This document shows, piece after piece, positions 7,449-15,197 of a stretch of DNA of 22,306 nt. The notes beneath the pieces were generated by a model. That model saw only the letters and a program-made list of their open reading frames with translations, was not told the origin of the DNA and did no database searches. The position numbers and the translations under genes are program-made. The DNA lies in contig CAJXTP010000019.1 in assembly GCA_913061335.1 (NCBI GenBank), forward strand, positions 1-22,306, given 5' to 3'. This DNA is from an uncultured Loktanella sp. (GTDB lineage Bacteria > Pseudomonadota > Alphaproteobacteria > Rhodobacterales > Rhodobacteraceae). Position 1 is the stretch's first letter. Every line of letters starts with the position of its first letter.

Positions 7449-7976
7449 CTAGTCGCGCAATTCGTCGGGCATCACGCCCCAGAGTTTGGATTTTTGCGCC
7501 CAGCCTTTGTACCCACCAGCCGTGAGCCGGCACCAGTCGGCGTTGCATGCGCCAAGGCGTGCGATGACGCCTGCCTCGACCACTGCGTTTTCGGTGGCGC
7601 TTGTGTCGGGGCGCGCCCGCAGCACAGCCAAGTCTTGGCCGATGATAACGGTGCGCGATCCAGATAGCATGGCGTAGTGGACCCAGCCGCCAAGCCCTTC
7701 GCGGTCAATGACCCGTCGCCAGTGCCCGTATTCGGCCACGACTTGCAGTGGCATGTTGCGCCGTTTGAAAACCCAGTCGATCCGTTGCGACAGCGATGGC
7801 CCGCGCCGTGCATTGCCTTCGGCTGCCTTGAGCGACACGAAGCGCGGCATCGGTAAGTTGGTCTCTGGCCCAAGTTCACCATCATAGACGGCGCTTGTTT
7901 CGTCGCCGTAGGCAGCGTTTGCGCAAAATAGCGCCAGACAGCCGATTTTGATCAAGCCAAAAATGGATCGTAACAT
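7449..7976 (-). CDS. Secreted SH3-like repeat protein
   Basis: This 175-residue protein has a clear signal peptide (MLRSIFGLIKIGCLALFC, cleavage likely after ANAAYG near residue 24) and so is probably periplasmic. Two bacterial SH3-like units follow: about residues 37-110 (FVSLKAAEGNARRGPS to GWVHYAMLSG) and about 112-170 (LAVLRARPDTSAT to GWAQKSKLWGV). Such domains usually bind cell-wall peptides or mediate protein contacts; no catalytic domain is present. Similar proteins in Rhodobacterales have long carried a mistaken aspartyl-tRNA synthetase label, which nothing here supports. The start at 7976 was chosen for the signal peptide; the frame runs open to 8306 but would overlap the divergent dehydrogenase. 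It is the first gene before fieF. Confidence 0.82.
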   Translation of the reverse strand: MLRSIFGLIKIGCLALFCANAAYGDETSAVYDGELGPETNLPMPRFVSLKAAEGNARRGPSLSQRIDWVFKRRNMPLQVVAEYGHWRRVIDREGLGGWVHYAMLSGSRTVIIGQDLAVLRARPDTSATENAVVEAGVIARLGACNADWCRLTAGGYKGWAQKSKLWGVMPDELRD

Positions 7977-8076
7977 GTGAATACTGCTCGTTTTTCTGCG
8001 CGGGTTCTTGTGCCTCGCGTCTGTATCTTGCAATCTGACAGGACGCGGCCGATTTGAAAATGAAAAGGAGCATCCC

Positions 8077-9063
8077 ATGCCAGGTAAACATTTAAGTGTT
8101 GTCGTGACGCGACGGTTGCCCGATGTCGTTGAGACCCGCCTTTGCGAGCTGTTTGATGTGCGCCTGCGCGATGATGATACCCCAATGGCCCGTGATGAAT
8201 TGGCTGAGGCCATGAAAACTGCCGATATTTTGGTGCCCACGATTACCGACCGGATTGATGCCGGCCTGTTGGCTGGTGCCGGAGATCGTTTGAAATTGAT
8301 CGCCAATTACGGAGCAGGTGTTGATAATATTGATGTATCTACCGCCCGTCAGCGCGGCATTCAGGTATCCAATACGCCGGGTGTCACCACCGATGATACG
8401 GCAGATATGACGCTGGCGTTGATATTGGCTGTGACCCGCCGCATTCCCGAAGGCCTGCGCGTTATGCAGGGTGATGATTGGGCTGGTTGGAGCCCGACTG
8501 CGATGTTGGGGGGCCGTATTGGTGGCCGTCGCTTGGGTATTTTGGGCATGGGCCGCATTGGTCAAGCCGTCGCCCGCCGCGCTGCTGCGTTTGGCATGCA
8601 GATCCATTATCATAACCGCAAACGTTTGCGTCCTGACGTGGAGAAGGCGCTGGATGCGACGTATTGGGACAGCCTAGATCAGATGGTTGCCCGCATGGAT
8701 GTTGTGTCGGTCAACTGTCCGCACACCCCGTCGACGTTTCATTTGATCAATGCCCGCAGACTAAAGCTGATGAAACCGGATGCCGTATTGGTGAATACGT
8801 CGCGCGGCGAGGTGGTGGATGAAAACGCGCTGACCCGCATGATCCGTGCAGGTGAATTGGCGGGCGCTGGCTTGGATGTGTTCGAGAACGCCAATGCGAT
8901 CAATCCACGCCTAAAAGAGCTGCCTAATGTGGTGCTGCTGCCGCATATGGGATCGGCCACAATCGAGGGCCGCATCGAGATGGGTGAGAAAGTTATCATC
9001 AACATTAAGACGTTTGCCGATGGTCACAGGCCACCAGATTTGGTCGTGCCTTCAATGCTATGA
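8077..9063 (+). CDS. D-isomer-specific 2-hydroxyacid dehydrogenase (glyoxylate/hydroxypyruvate reductase-like)
   Basis: This 328-residue enzyme is of the D-2-hydroxyacid dehydrogenase family and likely reduces glyoxylate or hydroxypyruvate with NAD(P)H. The dinucleotide fold is GILGMGRIGQAVARR (154-168), followed by YHNRKR, where Asn-Arg after the second strand suggests NADPH. Catalytic R243 lies in NTSRGEVVDE and H290 in LPHMGSAT. The third catalytic position is odd: the usual DVFxxEP motif reads DVFENAN, with Ala272 in place of Glu. The start at 8077 follows AAGGAG (8065-8070) by 6 nt. It is divergent from the SH3 gene with 100 nt between starts, and ends at a strong terminator. Confidence 0.88.
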   Translation: MPGKHLSVVVTRRLPDVVETRLCELFDVRLRDDDTPMARDELAEAMKTADILVPTITDRIDAGLLAGAGDRLKLIANYGAGVDNIDVSTARQRGIQVSNTPGVTTDDTADMTLALILAVTRRIPEGLRVMQGDDWAGWSPTAMLGGRIGGRRLGILGMGRIGQAVARRAAAFGMQIHYHNRKRLRPDVEKALDATYWDSLDQMVARMDVVSVNCPHTPSTFHLINARRLKLMKPDAVLVNTSRGEVVDENALTRMIRAGELAGAGLDVFENANAINPRLKELPNVVLLPHMGSATIEGRIEMGEKVIINIKTFADGHRPPDLVVPSML

Positions 9064-9075
9064 CCCACGACAAAA

Positions 9076-9107
9076 GGCCCGTCTGCAACACGCAGCGGGC
9101 CATTTTT
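9076..9107. terminator. Bidirectional rho-independent terminator
   Basis: GGCCCG (9076-9081) pairs with CGGGCC (9096-9101), with an inner CTGC/GCAG pairing around a short loop, followed by ATTTTT on the plus strand and preceded by AAAA, which gives TTTT on the minus strand. It ends the dehydrogenase transcript 12 nt past its stop and also serves the small lipoprotein gene that converges on it from the right. Confidence 0.85.
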
Positions 9108-9119
9108 CATGGCAAAATG

Positions 9120-9272
9120 TTACTGAGCGTCTTCGCGCGTCAGGACGTAATTTGATGCGGAAAAGCGGAGCATGTCGTTGTCGGCGCGTGCGGCTACATA
9201 AGAGCCTTGGGCGTCCATACAGGCGCCCAACACCGACATTGCGGCGAGCGCAAGCAGGGTCGATCGGGTCAT
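9120..9272 (-). CDS. Small lipoprotein, 50 residues, unknown function
   Basis: The minus-strand ORF starts with ATG at 9272 behind a strong Shine-Dalgarno (GAGGAGAACAGAA before the ATG) and ends in TAA at 9120. The product begins MTRSTLLALAAMSVLGAC: a short positive N-terminus, a hydrophobic stretch, and the lipobox LGAC with the lipidated cysteine at residue 18. The mature part is only about 33 residues (from CMDAQGS to LTREDAQ), with no Asp at +2... the residue after Cys is Met, which would normally favour outer-membrane sorting. It lies 138 nt downstream of panB, separated from it by a hairpin, and ends at a bidirectional terminator. No family recognised. The good start signals and lipobox make it credible despite its size. 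Confidence 0.7.
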   Translation of the reverse strand: MTRSTLLALAAMSVLGACMDAQGSYVAARADNDMLRFSASNYVLTREDAQ

Positions 9273-9341
9273 TTCTGTTCTCCTCAAAGTTCGCTTCTAA
9301 CGAGCGATAAGGAATACATAGCATATAAATGCCATAATTTC

Positions 9342-9372
9342 GAGGGGGGAAGATATTTTTCTTCTCCCCCTC
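9342..9372. terminator. Long hairpin downstream of panB, probable transcription terminator
   Basis: GAGGGGG plus GAAGA (9342-9353) pairs with TCTTC plus CCCCCTC (9360-9364 and 9366-9372) with one bulged T, around a TATTTT loop: 12 base pairs, strongly GC-rich at the base. It lies 39 nt past the panB stop. Neither flank has a long T-run (GAAATTATG on the minus side), so termination is likely but not certain. Confidence 0.5.
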
Positions 9373-9410
9373 AATATTTAGTGTGTTGTTTCCAAGGAGA
9401 AATACCAGAT

Positions 9411-10223
9411 TTAGCGGTATACTTCGTCTTCTGATGGGAAGGAACGGTCTTTGACCTCTGCGGCGTAGCGCTTGACGCTGTCTTCGATCATCGGCCCAAG
9501 CGATCCATAGACTTTCACAAATTTCGGGGTCCACGGGTTCATGCCAAGCATGTCTTCGAGAACCAAAATTTGCCCGTCGCAATCGGCTGATGCACCGATC
9601 CCGATTGTCGGGATAGCGATCTGTTTGGTGATTTTGGAGGCCAGCGGTTCAACCATGCCTTCGAGTACGACTGCGAATGCGCCTGCGTCGGTGACTGCGT
9701 GGGCGTCGGCGATGTGGGTCGCCCATGTGTCTTCATCGCGCCCTTGGGTTTTGAAGCCGCCCATGACGTGTGACGATTGTGGGGTCAGACCGATGTGCGC
9801 CATGACGGGGATGCCCCGTTCGGTCAGGAATTTTACCGTTTCAGCCATGCGCGCGCCGCCTTCGAGTTTGATCGCGCCGCAGGATGTTTCTTTCATGATT
9901 TTGGCCGCATTGCGAAAGGCAACGTTGGGGGATTCTTCGTAGGTGCCAAAAGGCATGTCGACGACGATCAGCGCCTTTTGGGTGCCACGTACCACCGCCT
10001 TACCGTGCATGATCATCAGATCAAGCGGCACGCCGACGGTGCTGTCCATGCCGTGCATGACCATGCCAAGGCTGTCACCGACAAGGATGAAATCCGCGTA
10101 TTTGTCCACGATCGCCGCCGTGTGCGCGTGATAGCTGGTCAGGCTGACGATCGGCTCGCCGCCTTTCCGGTTTGCGATTTGTGGGACTGTATTGCGGCGG
10201 ATTTTCTCGGGTTGGCTGCTCAT
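9411..10223 (-). CDS. panB: 3-methyl-2-oxobutanoate hydroxymethyltransferase
   Basis: This 270-residue cytoplasmic enzyme adds a hydroxymethyl group from methylene-tetrahydrofolate to 2-oxoisovalerate, giving ketopantoate, the first committed step to pantothenate. The metal ligands align with E. coli PanB: D50 in LVGDSLGMVM, D89 in VVDMPFG, E121 in IKLEGG, and the catalytic E188 in VLEGM. AHIGLTPQS (142-150) and PTIGIGAS are further family marks. Length is normal. The ATG at 10223 overlaps the panC TGA by 4 nt, so panC and panB are translationally coupled with panC first. The product feeds panC and, later in the pathway, coaBC in this window. Confidence 0.96.
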   Translation of the reverse strand: MSSQPEKIRRNTVPQIANRKGGEPIVSLTSYHAHTAAIVDKYADFILVGDSLGMVMHGMDSTVGVPLDLMIMHGKAVVRGTQKALIVVDMPFGTYEESPNVAFRNAAKIMKETSCGAIKLEGGARMAETVKFLTERGIPVMAHIGLTPQSSHVMGGFKTQGRDEDTWATHIADAHAVTDAGAFAVVLEGMVEPLASKITKQIAIPTIGIGASADCDGQILVLEDMLGMNPWTPKFVKVYGSLGPMIEDSVKRYAAEVKDRSFPSEDEVYR

Positions 10224-11059
10224 GGTGTGACTTCCTTTTGGTCGATCAACATGACGTCGCCAAAGCTGGCTGAAATCATGATGCCCACGGGGCCAGTTGG
10301 TTTTCCAATGGCAGGGGCGAAAGTGATTGGGTCTACGATATCGACTGCCCCCAGCGTGGCAAGGGGTTCTGACGCGATTGTGGCGGCGATTGCGTCGATT
10401 GTGGTCTCGATGGTTTCGCCGGACTTCAACAAAGCCTTTGCAGCGGTCAGGGACGCGATCAGGATTGGTGCGGCTGCCCGATCGGCGGGGGTGAGCCGCA
10501 CGTTGCGCGATGACATGGCCAGCCCGTCGGCCTCGCGTACGGTTGGCACGCCGTGGATTGCGACGGGTGTGTGCAGGTCGCGGACCATGGTGCGGATCAC
10601 TGCCAGTTGCTGGTAGTCTTTTTCGCCAAAATAGGCGGCATCGGCGCCGATGATGTTGAACAGCTTGGTCACGACTGTCGCGACGCCGCGGTAGTGTCCG
10701 GGCCGGATCAACCCGTGCAGCATATGTGCAAGATTGGTTGTCTCGACGATGGTTTCATCGCCGTCGGGGTAAATTTCCGCGACGCTGGGGATGAAAACAG
10801 CGGTGACACCTGCCTGTTCCAGCAATGCGAGGTCCGCATCTTGGGTGCGCGGGTAGCTGTCGAGATCGGATGCATTGCCGAACTGGGATGGGTTCACAAA
10901 GATCGTCGCGACCACATTGGGATGCGCGGACGCCGCTTTAACCAGCGCCAAGTGTCCGGCGTGCAATGCCCCCATCGTGGTCACAAGCCCCACGGTGCCA
11001 ACTGTGTGCATGTCCGCCACTGCGGCCCGAATTTCGGCGATGGTTCGGCAAATTTGCAT
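10220..11059 (-). CDS. panC: Pantothenate synthetase (pantoate-beta-alanine ligase)
   Basis: This 279-residue cytoplasmic ligase activates pantoate with ATP and joins it to beta-alanine to give pantothenate. The nucleotidyl-transferase signature HAGH is at residues 33-36 inside TTMGALHAGHLALV. FVNPSQF (54-60), RPGHYRGVATVVTKLFN (119-135), FGEKDYQQL (144-152; tryptophan is more usual than Tyr149) and the KMSKS-like MSSRN (182-186) follow. I chose the ATG at 11059, with AAGGACA upstream at normal spacing; the frame is open to 11119 but those 20 residues lack family resemblance. It is the first gene of the panC-panB operon and is divergent from the 453-residue unknown gene, with 142 nt between starts that must hold both promoters. 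Confidence 0.95.
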   Translation of the reverse strand: MQICRTIAEIRAAVADMHTVGTVGLVTTMGALHAGHLALVKAASAHPNVVATIFVNPSQFGNASDLDSYPRTQDADLALLEQAGVTAVFIPSVAEIYPDGDETIVETTNLAHMLHGLIRPGHYRGVATVVTKLFNIIGADAAYFGEKDYQQLAVIRTMVRDLHTPVAIHGVPTVREADGLAMSSRNVRLTPADRAAAPILIASLTAAKALLKSGETIETTIDAIAATIASEPLATLGAVDIVDPITFAPAIGKPTGPVGIMISASFGDVMLIDQKEVTP

Positions 11060-11201
11060 GGTTATGTCCTTGGCATTGGGGCCTTGAATTTCAATAAACC
11101 GAGTGGCGCAGCGTATCAAGTGCCGCGAAATATTCTGAGTTTGGACACAAAATGGGCATGGTCCAAGTGCAACCTAGCCGCGACTTAATCAGGAATTAAT
11201 T

Positions 11202-12563
11202 ATGAATCGTTTTATTGCACCCATCTTTTTTTGCGGAATTTTTTTAGTTTGTGCCATGGGGGTGATGGCGTTTCAAAAGATGAATATGGATACGACAGCG
11301 GATGGTGCGGTGGTTGAGGCCGCTCCTGGTGTTGAATCGGGCATGATGGCTGCTGTGCAGATGATGTTTAATGATATGACGGGTCGCACGACCATCACGC
11401 CTAAGTTTGATATTTCTGGCATGGAACCCGCTGCCCCGCGCGGTTGGTACCCGACCCAATATAAAACTGTTGATGGTGAAGCGATCACCCAAACGAAGCT
11501 TTCGCGTGGCCTGATGGTAAAGGATTCGACCAATACGTTGCTGACGGGGTTCAACAATGCTGCCCGTGGGCGCGGCAATGCGATTGCTATCACGTATAAA
11601 CGTGGTGAGCAGATGATCGCGTTTATGATGCGCGTGCCTGACCAGTTGAACACGAACACCGTACATGGAGGCATGATGGCGATGGTTGCGCAACAATTGC
11701 GTAGTGCGTCTGATTTTAATTCTGGCCATGATGGCCCATTTGCTTTGCATCATGGTGTGCCGTTTGAAGAGACGAGGGGCTATGTGAGTAGCCCGACGAC
11801 AAACGATGACATCCCCGTTGATTTCCGTGTTTTCAAGGGTAACTTAGCCGACATGTTCGTGTTTACGGTTCTGACCAACAGTAGTGATGCTGCGGTGGCG
11901 GCTGTGCTCGAGGGAATTCCGATGGGGCAATTGATTGGCATGTTGCCAGAACCAGAACCGCATCTGCTGATCAGTGTTGCGTTTCAAACACGTGACGCCG
12001 AGCCAAGCACAGTTGTTCCTGGTCCATCGATCGCGCGCCGCGCCTATATGATGACCAAGGTTCGTTTGGATTACTCCAGAAACGACGTCAATCTGCTTGA
12101 TGCCATCATTGATCGCAGGGTGCTGGTGTGGGCCGACGCATTTGAACGTTTTGGCTCTGGCATTGGCGTATCTTCTGATATTCTGGCGCTACTCGGTCCG
12201 TTGCCCGCCTTGACGACTGCTAACCAAATTGAATACGACGCCCGCGCCCTACTGTTGACGTCCCGCGTTTGGACAGGTGACGAGAGCAGAATTTTGTCTG
12301 GAATGGAAAATCGCAGACTTCAGGATCGAGGCGACGCTGAGCGGTTTCTCGACGACAATCCCATTTTGTCAGAAGTCGTTATTGATTTGATCAATATGCT
12401 GCCAGAAAAATATACGGAGACCGTGCTTCCGGCGTCGGATACGATTGCGCGGGTCATGGTCATTCGCCGCGGCACCACGATTAATCAAGGCGAAAGTTCA
12501 GCAAGCGTATGTGTGATCGAAAACGGTGTGCGCCGCTGTATTATCGGCGGCGGCGGCAACTAG
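11202..12563 (+). CDS. Membrane-anchored or secreted protein of unknown function
   Basis: I do not recognise this 453-residue protein. It starts with a hydrophobic segment (about residues 6-24, following MNRF) that could be a signal anchor or signal peptide, so the rest is likely periplasmic. A Met-rich, Ala-rich linker follows (about 25-60, including SGMMAAVQMMFNDM). The body has no enzyme motif I can name; RGWYPTQYKTVDGEAI near 80-95 and LLISVAFQTRD near 256-266 look like folded beta-rich parts. The C-terminus carries two cysteines ten positions apart (CVIENGVRRC), a possible disulfide, and ends IIGGGGN. The start has AGGAA six bases upstream. Codon use resembles its neighbours, though the first 100 nt are AT-rich. 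It stands alone between panC (divergent) and the FAD/GcvT gene. Confidence 0.75.
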   Translation: MNRFIAPIFFCGIFLVCAMGVMAFQKMNMDTTADGAVVEAAPGVESGMMAAVQMMFNDMTGRTTITPKFDISGMEPAAPRGWYPTQYKTVDGEAITQTKLSRGLMVKDSTNTLLTGFNNAARGRGNAIAITYKRGEQMIAFMMRVPDQLNTNTVHGGMMAMVAQQLRSASDFNSGHDGPFALHHGVPFEETRGYVSSPTTNDDIPVDFRVFKGNLADMFVFTVLTNSSDAAVAAVLEGIPMGQLIGMLPEPEPHLLISVAFQTRDAEPSTVVPGPSIARRAYMMTKVRLDYSRNDVNLLDAIIDRRVLVWADAFERFGSGIGVSSDILALLGPLPALTTANQIEYDARALLLTSRVWTGDESRILSGMENRRLQDRGDAERFLDDNPILSEVVIDLINMLPEKYTETVLPASDTIARVMVIRRGTTINQGESSASVCVIENGVRRCIIGGGGN

Positions 12564-12585
12564 GCCATTGTCAGCGATCGTTTTC

Positions 12586-12621
12586 CCGACCTGCTGTCGC
12601 AATCATGCGCTGACAGGTCGG
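12586..12621 (+). other. Hairpin between the unknown gene and the FAD/GcvT gene
   Basis: CCGACCTG (12586-12593) pairs perfectly with CAGGTCGG (12614-12621); CGC/GCG can pair again inside, around AATCAT. It lies 22 nt past one stop codon and 68 nt before the next start. No T-tract follows, so it could be a factor-dependent terminator, an RNA-stability element or a leader structure. No known riboswitch core is visible. Confidence 0.4.
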
Positions 12622-12689
12622 CTGGTTCTGGCGTGACGGGGTATTTTCGCGCAATTTGACCCTAACACACAGCCTGTAAGGAATCGGCC

Positions 12690-15197
12690 ATGAAAACCAA
12701 TGTCAAAGCACTTGTCGTCGGCGGTGGTGCCGTCGGAACCTCTATTGCCTATCACTTGGCCAAGGCAGGCTGGGATGATGTTATGTTGTTGGAACGCGAC
12801 GAGCTGACGTCCGGGTCCACGTGGCACGCTGCTGGATTGTTGCCGCTGTTCAACATGTCGTTTGCCACCACGCATATCCACAAATATTCAGTCGATTTTT
12901 ATAAGTCGCTGGAGGCTGAGACCGGGTTGAACGCTGGTTTCGCCGTTGTTGGTAACTTGCGCATGGCCCAAACCGAAGAGCGCATGGACGAGTATAAGTT
13001 GTATGCGTCGATCGCTGAGACGTGCGACGTTCCATACGAATGGTTGACCCCCGCGCAGATTAAGGAACGTTGGCCGCTAATCCGTACTGAGGATTTGAAG
13101 GGTGCGATTTATCACGAGACTGACGGCTATATTAACCCCGCTGATATGACGATGGCGATGGCCAAGGGTGCACGGCAGCGCGGTGTTGAGATTGTCCGCA
13201 AATGGCAGGCCGACGCGTTCCATTGGAATGGCACGCATTGGGAGGTGACTTGCACCAAGATGGTGGAAAAGGGTGGCAACCTTGTGCCATCCGAAGAGCA
13301 GGTTGTGATCACCGCCGAACACGTTGTGACCGCGTCGGGCAACCACGTGCAACGCACTGCCAAGATGCTGGGCATTAAGATGCCTGCGATCCCTGTGGAG
13401 CATCAGTTCATCGTGATGGATCAGGATCCCGAGCTGGTCGCATACCGCGCTACGGGCCATGCCGAGCATCCGGTTATTCGTGACGCTGATGCCCAGTCAT
13501 ATGTCCGCGAAGAGCGTGGCGGCTGGATCTTGGGTGTTTATGAGGAAAACGCACCTGCGTGCTTTGAACATGGCGTGCCGGATAGTTTCCGCGCCGATCT
13601 GTTCCAGCTCGATTTAGAACGTATCGAAGAGCAGTATATGGCGATGATCCACCGTGTGCCGTCGTGCGAGGAATCCGGTCTGAAAGACGATTTCAACGGC
13701 CCGATTTGTTATACGCCTGACGGTAATCCGCTTGTTGGTCCTGCACCTGGATTGCGCAATATGTGGTTGGCTGAAGGGTTCAGCTTTGGGATCACTGCGG
13801 CTGGTGGCACGGGGTATTACCTTGCGCAGATGATGGTCGACGGCGAGGCTGAAATCGACATGGCATCGCTTGACCCCAAGCGGTATTCGCAAAACTGGAT
13901 GACCACCGAATTTGCCGCCCGCAAAAATGAGGAATGTTACGACCACGTCTATGTTTTGCATCACCCTGATGAAGAGCGCCCTGCGTGTCGTCCGTTGCGC
14001 ACGGCCCCTGCGTATGACCGTCAGGCTGCCCGCGGTGCCCAGTTTGGGTTTGTGAACGGTTGGGAGCGCCCGAACTATTATGGCCCGCTGGATGCGCCTG
14101 ATAACTTTGATCAGGATGGTCGGTCTTTCCGCCGTGGTGCATGGTGGCAGCATGCTGTGGACGAGGCAAAATCGATCCGTGAAGGTGTTGGTCTCGTTGA
14201 TGCGACGGCGTTTACGAAGCATGTTGTTAAGGGCCCCGGTGCGACCCAATTTTTAGATTGGTTTACCTGTAACAAGCTGCCGAAAATTGGCCGGATCAAC
14301 CTGACTTATGCGCTGACATCGCTTGGCACGACCCGCACTGAATACACGATTGTGCGTAACGGCGAGGATAGCTATTATCTTGTGTCTGCAGGTGCTTGGA
14401 CCGAATATGACGCGGATTTCTTGCGCAAAGCGGCCGAAGATAAGATGCCCGAATTTGGCTATATCGAAATTCAGGATGTCACGACGCAGTGGGGTGTGTT
14501 CGCGATTGCTGGCCCGAAATCTCGTGATGTGTTGAAGGCTGTGATCAAGGATGCTGATCCTGAAACGGCGCTGTCCAATAAACGGTTTCCTTGGCTGTCT
14601 GCCCGCAAAATCGAGCTGGGCATGTGTCCGGTAAACGCGATCCGCGTGGCCTATACGGGCGAGCTGGGTTGGGAGCTGCATCACCCGATGGAAATGCAGA
14701 ATTACCTGTTTGATTTGCTTGAAAAAGCTGGCGAGCCGCATGGCATGAAACTGGTGGGTGCGCGTGCGCAAAACTGGCTGCGTCAGGAAAAGTCATACCG
14801 GGCGTTTGGCAACGAATTGGGCCGCGATGCGACCCCAGCAGAGGCCGATTTGCCGCGGTTTATTGACCAGAGCAAAGAGTTCAACGGCAAGGCAGAGATG
14901 GCCGCGACGGGCATTCGGTCTAAGTGTGTGACGGTGCTGATTGATGGTCCAAGCGACGCTGATCCGTGGGGCCGCGAGGCGCTGTATGACATGGACGGCA
15001 CCCGCATTGGGCGTCTGACGTCTGGTGGCTATTCGGTCGCATTCGAGAAAAGCATCGGCATGGGTTACGTTAAGCCAGAGGCCGCCGAGATTGGCCGCAA
15101 TGTGCAGGTCAAAATCCAAGACAAGCTGTGGCCCGCCCAGATTGTCGAAGACAGCCCATATGATCCGAAAAACGCAACGATCCGCGTTGATGGCTAA
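12690..15197 (+). CDS. FAD-dependent oxidoreductase fused to a GcvT domain (dimethylglycine/sarcosine dehydrogenase-like)
   Basis: This 835-residue protein has a FAD-binding DAO-type domain (about 1-370; dinucleotide motif VVGGGAVGTSIAYHL), a central FAO_M-like segment (about 370-425), and C-terminal aminomethyltransferase domains (about 430-825) like GcvT. SGSTWHAAG (41-49) matches the site where dimethylglycine dehydrogenases attach FAD covalently through histidine, here H46. Enzymes of this form oxidatively demethylate N-methyl amino acids and pass the one-carbon unit to tetrahydrofolate. Dimethylglycine or sarcosine from glycine betaine breakdown is the likely substrate, but Roseobacter genomes hold several paralogues and the exact one is not decidable. 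The ATG has TAAGGAA 6 nt upstream. Its TAA overlaps the stop of the convergent oxidase gene. Confidence 0.85.
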   Translation: MKTNVKALVVGGGAVGTSIAYHLAKAGWDDVMLLERDELTSGSTWHAAGLLPLFNMSFATTHIHKYSVDFYKSLEAETGLNAGFAVVGNLRMAQTEERMDEYKLYASIAETCDVPYEWLTPAQIKERWPLIRTEDLKGAIYHETDGYINPADMTMAMAKGARQRGVEIVRKWQADAFHWNGTHWEVTCTKMVEKGGNLVPSEEQVVITAEHVVTASGNHVQRTAKMLGIKMPAIPVEHQFIVMDQDPELVAYRATGHAEHPVIRDADAQSYVREERGGWILGVYEENAPACFEHGVPDSFRADLFQLDLERIEEQYMAMIHRVPSCEESGLKDDFNGPICYTPDGNPLVGPAPGLRNMWLAEGFSFGITAAGGTGYYLAQMMVDGEAEIDMASLDPKRYSQNWMTTEFAARKNEECYDHVYVLHHPDEERPACRPLRTAPAYDRQAARGAQFGFVNGWERPNYYGPLDAPDNFDQDGRSFRRGAWWQHAVDEAKSIREGVGLVDATAFTKHVVKGPGATQFLDWFTCNKLPKIGRINLTYALTSLGTTRTEYTIVRNGEDSYYLVSAGAWTEYDADFLRKAAEDKMPEFGYIEIQDVTTQWGVFAIAGPKSRDVLKAVIKDADPETALSNKRFPWLSARKIELGMCPVNAIRVAYTGELGWELHHPMEMQNYLFDLLEKAGEPHGMKLVGARAQNWLRQEKSYRAFGNELGRDATPAEADLPRFIDQSKEFNGKAEMAATGIRSKCVTVLIDGPSDADPWGREALYDMDGTRIGRLTSGGYSVAFEKSIGMGYVKPEAAEIGRNVQVKIQDKLWPAQIVEDSPYDPKNATIRVDG

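Noticed and set aside
7472..7885. Aspartyl-tRNA synthetase-like label for the SH3 region
   Set aside because: The real protein at 7449-7976 has a signal peptide and SH3 repeats and no synthetase motifs.
9058..9582. 174-codon minus-strand ORF across the dehydrogenase end and panB end
   Set aside because: It runs over a terminator, a hairpin, the small lipoprotein gene in a different frame and the panB 3' end; the product is Arg-rich shadow sequence.
9777..10616. 279-codon plus-strand ORF opposite panB and panC
   Set aside because: It is antisense to two clearly identified enzymes and has no domain of its own.
12564..12689. Glycine riboswitch before the FAD/GcvT gene
   Set aside because: The 126-nt leader lacks the conserved tandem-aptamer cores; only a simple hairpin is present.
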